DNA of 7,130 nt from Bifidobacterium breve (GTDB taxonomy: Bacteria; Actinomycetota; Acidimicrobiia; Acidimicrobiales; Ilumatobacteraceae): contig CALPPJ020000064.1 of assembly GCA_943325425.2 (NCBI GenBank), positions 1-7,130 of the forward strand, given 5' to 3'. Shown piece by piece: positions 5,347-7,130 of this stretch. Each line of letters opens with the position of its first letter. Positions within the stretch are counted from its first letter, which is position 1. The position numbers were made by a program, and so were the translations under genes. The notes under the pieces are model-generated. The model worked only from the letters and a program-made list of their open reading frames with translations. It ran no database searches and had not been told where the DNA came from.

Positions 5347-6621
5347 GTGCCTCTTTCAGCCCAGCAAAATCCCCTTCGTCGAATCGTTCATCGACAGGGT
5401 GCTACGGATCGAAAAGTAGCGACTGGGCGCGAATTCATCATCTTGCTCACATGTCTGATGGCAAGCGCGGCCTTATCGATTGACCTCATGCTCCCGGCAT
5501 TTCCCGAGATGCGCCAGGAATTCGGCATGTCACCCGACTCAACCAAAGTGAGCTGGATCGTCACCTCGTACTTTTTAGGTCTTGCCGTTGGGCCATGGCT
5601 CTACGGACCGGCATCTGATCGTTACGGACGACGTGCTCCCCTCTTCGCTGGCTTAACTCTCTTTATTGTCGGTGCTTTATTGGCAAGCATCGCTCCTTCG
5701 TGGGGCTGGGTCATTGCCGCGCGATTTATCTGGGGTCTTGGAACCGCAGCACCACGGGCGCTGAGCACCGCCATGATCCGCGACCGTTATGAAGGAACAG
5801 CAATGGCGCAGTTGATGTCGCGCATGGTTGCAGTTTTCTTACTCGTCCCAATTCTTGCCCCAAGTGTTGGTGCTGGCTTGATCAAGATCGCACCATGGCG
5901 CATTGTTTTCTGGGTACCCGCTGGTGTCGCACTCATCTTGATGATCTGGTCGCGACGACTGCCAGAAACTTTGGCTGTCGATAAGCGCCGTCCATTCACG
6001 TGGAGTGCGGTCGGCCAAGCTGGGCGCGAAGTGATGACTCATCGCGCCACATTGAGCTTCATCGTTGCGATGACTTTCCTTTTCGCGGTGATGACGACAT
6101 ACCTCTCTGGTTCAGAGGTGATTGTTGAAGATGTCTACGGATATGGCTCATGGTTCCCACTTATTTTCGGCACCTTGGCAGTTTTGCTCGCAGTTAACTC
6201 GCTGAATAATGCGCGCATCGTGCAACGAATGGGAATTAACAAACTCGTGCGGCAAAGCTCGCTGATTGCCGTCGGCACTTCTGTTCTATTACTCATCGTT
6301 TCATTTACTAACCACGGGCGCCCGAACTTTTGGCTGTTCTTCATTGCGCTCGCCCTCGTGATACCAATCGCCCAAGGGCTCGTACCGAACTGCAATACTG
6401 CGGCCATGATGCCCGTCCCCCATATCGCGGGAACAGCGTCATCAATCATTGCGACGGTCTCAACAGCCGGCGCGGCACTGTTAGGCAGTCTCGCGACAAG
6501 TCAATTTGACGGAACCGTGCGACCACTGGCGCTCATCATCTTTACCTTTATTTCAATCGGGACTATCGCAATTTTCATCGGCACCAAAGCGACAAAATCG
6601 TCTCATCACACAATGACGTGA
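5347..6621 (+). CDS. Bcr/CflA-type MFS drug-resistance transporter
   Basis: This integral membrane exporter of about 424 residues has twelve predicted helices, is probably proton-driven, and resembles the Bcr/CflA (DHA1) group. From the GTG start, helix 1 is at about 30-49 and ends in SIDLMLPAFPEM, typical of the group, with D46 in the membrane. Motif A is GPASDRYGRR (87-96), the arginine-bearing helix 4 ARFIWGLG is at 125-132, and a proline/glycine-rich motif C-like helix 5 is at 165-178 (VPILAPSVGAGL). SRRLPETL ends the first half at 202-209. The frame stays open to an ATG at 5242, which would add 35 residues and overlap the dehydrogenase by 86 bp. GTG 5347 lies just after that gene and leaves a basic cytoplasmic tail of about 28 residues. 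TTG 5320 is another option. Substrates cannot be predicted. The 3' end overlaps the convergent toxin gene by 16 bp. Confidence 0.92.
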   Translation: MPLSAQQNPLRRIVHRQGATDRKVATGREFIILLTCLMASAALSIDLMLPAFPEMRQEFGMSPDSTKVSWIVTSYFLGLAVGPWLYGPASDRYGRRAPLFAGLTLFIVGALLASIAPSWGWVIAARFIWGLGTAAPRALSTAMIRDRYEGTAMAQLMSRMVAVFLLVPILAPSVGAGLIKIAPWRIVFWVPAGVALILMIWSRRLPETLAVDKRRPFTWSAVGQAGREVMTHRATLSFIVAMTFLFAVMTTYLSGSEVIVEDVYGYGSWFPLIFGTLAVLLAVNSLNNARIVQRMGINKLVRQSSLIAVGTSVLLLIVSFTNHGRPNFWLFFIALALVIPIAQGLVPNCNTAAMMPVPHIAGTASSIIATVSTAGAALLGSLATSQFDGTVRPLALIIFTFISIGTIAIFIGTKATKSSHHTMT

Positions 6622-7016
6622 AATCCATTCGCTCGAGCAGCTGCGGAGAGGGACTCATCAGAACTAGCGAAAACATTAGCCTTCATAGATATGGCTGAGG
6701 CCAGATGGATCGAGTCATATCCGCGGAGGGAAAACTCTTCCGCCAATTCGGCTGCCATCTTGACAAGTTTTGAAGTTACCTCTACTAAATACAGTTGAGA
6801 ATGAAGGTCTTCAAGTATTGATTTTGCTTTCACCAAGTTTGCGCCGTTAATCCGCCCTCTTCTTTTCGCAGCAGCCAATGCAGCCCTTGACTCAACGTAC
6901 AACACCATTGACGAACCTAAAGTTGACGAGACGTTCCAGATTTCTTCAGCCTGTTCAGAACCAATTTCATCAATGAGCAACTTGACAAATAGTGAGGTAT
7001 CAAAATATGAGATCAT
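6606..7016 (-). CDS. vapC: PIN-domain ribonuclease toxin, VapC family
   Basis: This 136-residue toxin of a type II toxin-antitoxin pair is a single PIN domain. Family members are Mg-dependent endoribonucleases that cut tRNA or rRNA. The acidic metal-binding set is complete: D6 (SYFDTSLFVKL), E42 (YVESRAALAAA), D101 (GYDSIHLASA) and D120 (FASSDESLSAAA), so the enzyme is probably active. The length is normal for VapC. The ATG overlaps the stop of the upstream antitoxin as ATGA (7016-7013), which couples toxin synthesis to that of its antidote. Its 3' end overlaps the MFS gene tail-to-tail by 16 bp. The target RNA is unknown. Confidence 0.94.
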   Translation of the reverse strand: MISYFDTSLFVKLLIDEIGSEQAEEIWNVSSTLGSSMVLYVESRAALAAAKRRGRINGANLVKAKSILEDLHSQLYLVEVTSKLVKMAAELAEEFSLRGYDSIHLASAISMKANVFASSDESLSAAARANGFHVIV

Positions 7017-7130
7017 CGACGTTCTGCAATGACTAATTCGCTCACACTGCCTTTGGATTGAATTCTTTGCTTTGGTAGTTCGCGAACTCGACTTTTTGGA
7101 GCCTGGATGATCCCAGATGCGACTAATTCA
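7013..7130 (-). CDS. Phd/YefM-type antitoxin, C-terminal 38 residues (5' end outside the window)
   Basis: Reading the minus strand in from the window edge gives an open frame of 38 residues that ends at TGA 7015-7013, sharing ATGA with the toxin start. It begins ELVASGIIQAPKSR and ends SKGSVSELVIAERR. A linker of the form G-[IL]-I-x-x-P, a basic/proline stretch, and a final S-x-x-[LV]-[LI]-x-[DE]-R-R tail is typical of Phd/YefM-like antitoxins paired with VapC. This flexible end wraps and inhibits the PIN toxin. The DNA-binding N-terminal domain and the operon promoter lie beyond 7130. The assignment rests on the tail pattern plus the toxin neighbour. Confidence 0.85.
   Translation of the reverse strand, partial: ELVASGIIQAPKSRVRELPKQRIQSKGSVSELVIAERR

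Noticed and set aside
7031..7129. Direct repeat GACTAATTC at 7031-7039 and 7121-7129, partly resembling the half-site GACTAATCG at 672-680
   Set aside because: Both copies encode the ELV tripeptide of the antitoxin, so coding explains them. The match to the palindrome is short and inside coding sequence.

Overview
This 7.1 kb window looks like chromosomal DNA from an actinobacterium of moderate GC content. The grounds are tightly packed genes, 4-bp ATGA overlaps, and several genes that seem to be transcribed without a leader (a TANNNT box, six bases, then the start codon). The gene families also fit. Placement within Acidimicrobiia-like environmental lineages is only a guess, because no rRNA or marker gene is present. 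I saw no insertion sequence, phage gene, CRISPR array, tRNA or rRNA.

Layout from left to right. (1) A long hairpin-forming inverted repeat at 5-59 lies in front of an HD-domain metalloprotein gene (100-645). The protein keeps a histidine/aspartate set that can be laid onto the diiron HD oxygenases (PhnZ/MIOX type) as well as HD phosphohydrolases. (2) A 25-bp palindrome at 656-680 contains the -35 element of an apparently leaderless promoter. It drives modA-modB-modC and a PadR-family regulator (706-3483), and all three junctions in this operon are ATGA overlaps. This is a molybdate (or tungstate) ABC importer with its own candidate regulator. ModC lacks the C-terminal Mop/TOBE domain. (3) A pirin gene lies on the minus strand (3484-4434), and its stop codon directly abuts the regulator's stop codon. 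(4) A 125-bp divergent intergenic region holds a 9-bp inverted repeat, followed by a short-chain dehydrogenase similar to 3alpha/20beta-hydroxysteroid dehydrogenases (4560-5327). (5) A Bcr/CflA-type MFS exporter follows (start placed at a GTG at 5347, end 6621). (6) On the minus strand at the right edge is a type II toxin-antitoxin pair: a PIN-domain VapC toxin (6606-7016) and the C-terminal end of a Phd/YefM-type antitoxin (7013-7130, running off the window). The toxin gene overlaps the MFS gene tail-to-tail by 16 bp.

Functionally, modABC imports the oxyanion needed for molybdenum cofactor. The PadR protein probably controls that operon through the palindrome, in place of the ModE/Mop logic known from other bacteria. 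The pirin, dehydrogenase and exporter are separate housekeeping or accessory functions with their own promoters. The least expected points are the PadR-palindrome-modABC arrangement, the repeated leaderless promoter geometry, and the MVDO-like metal ligand set of the HD protein.
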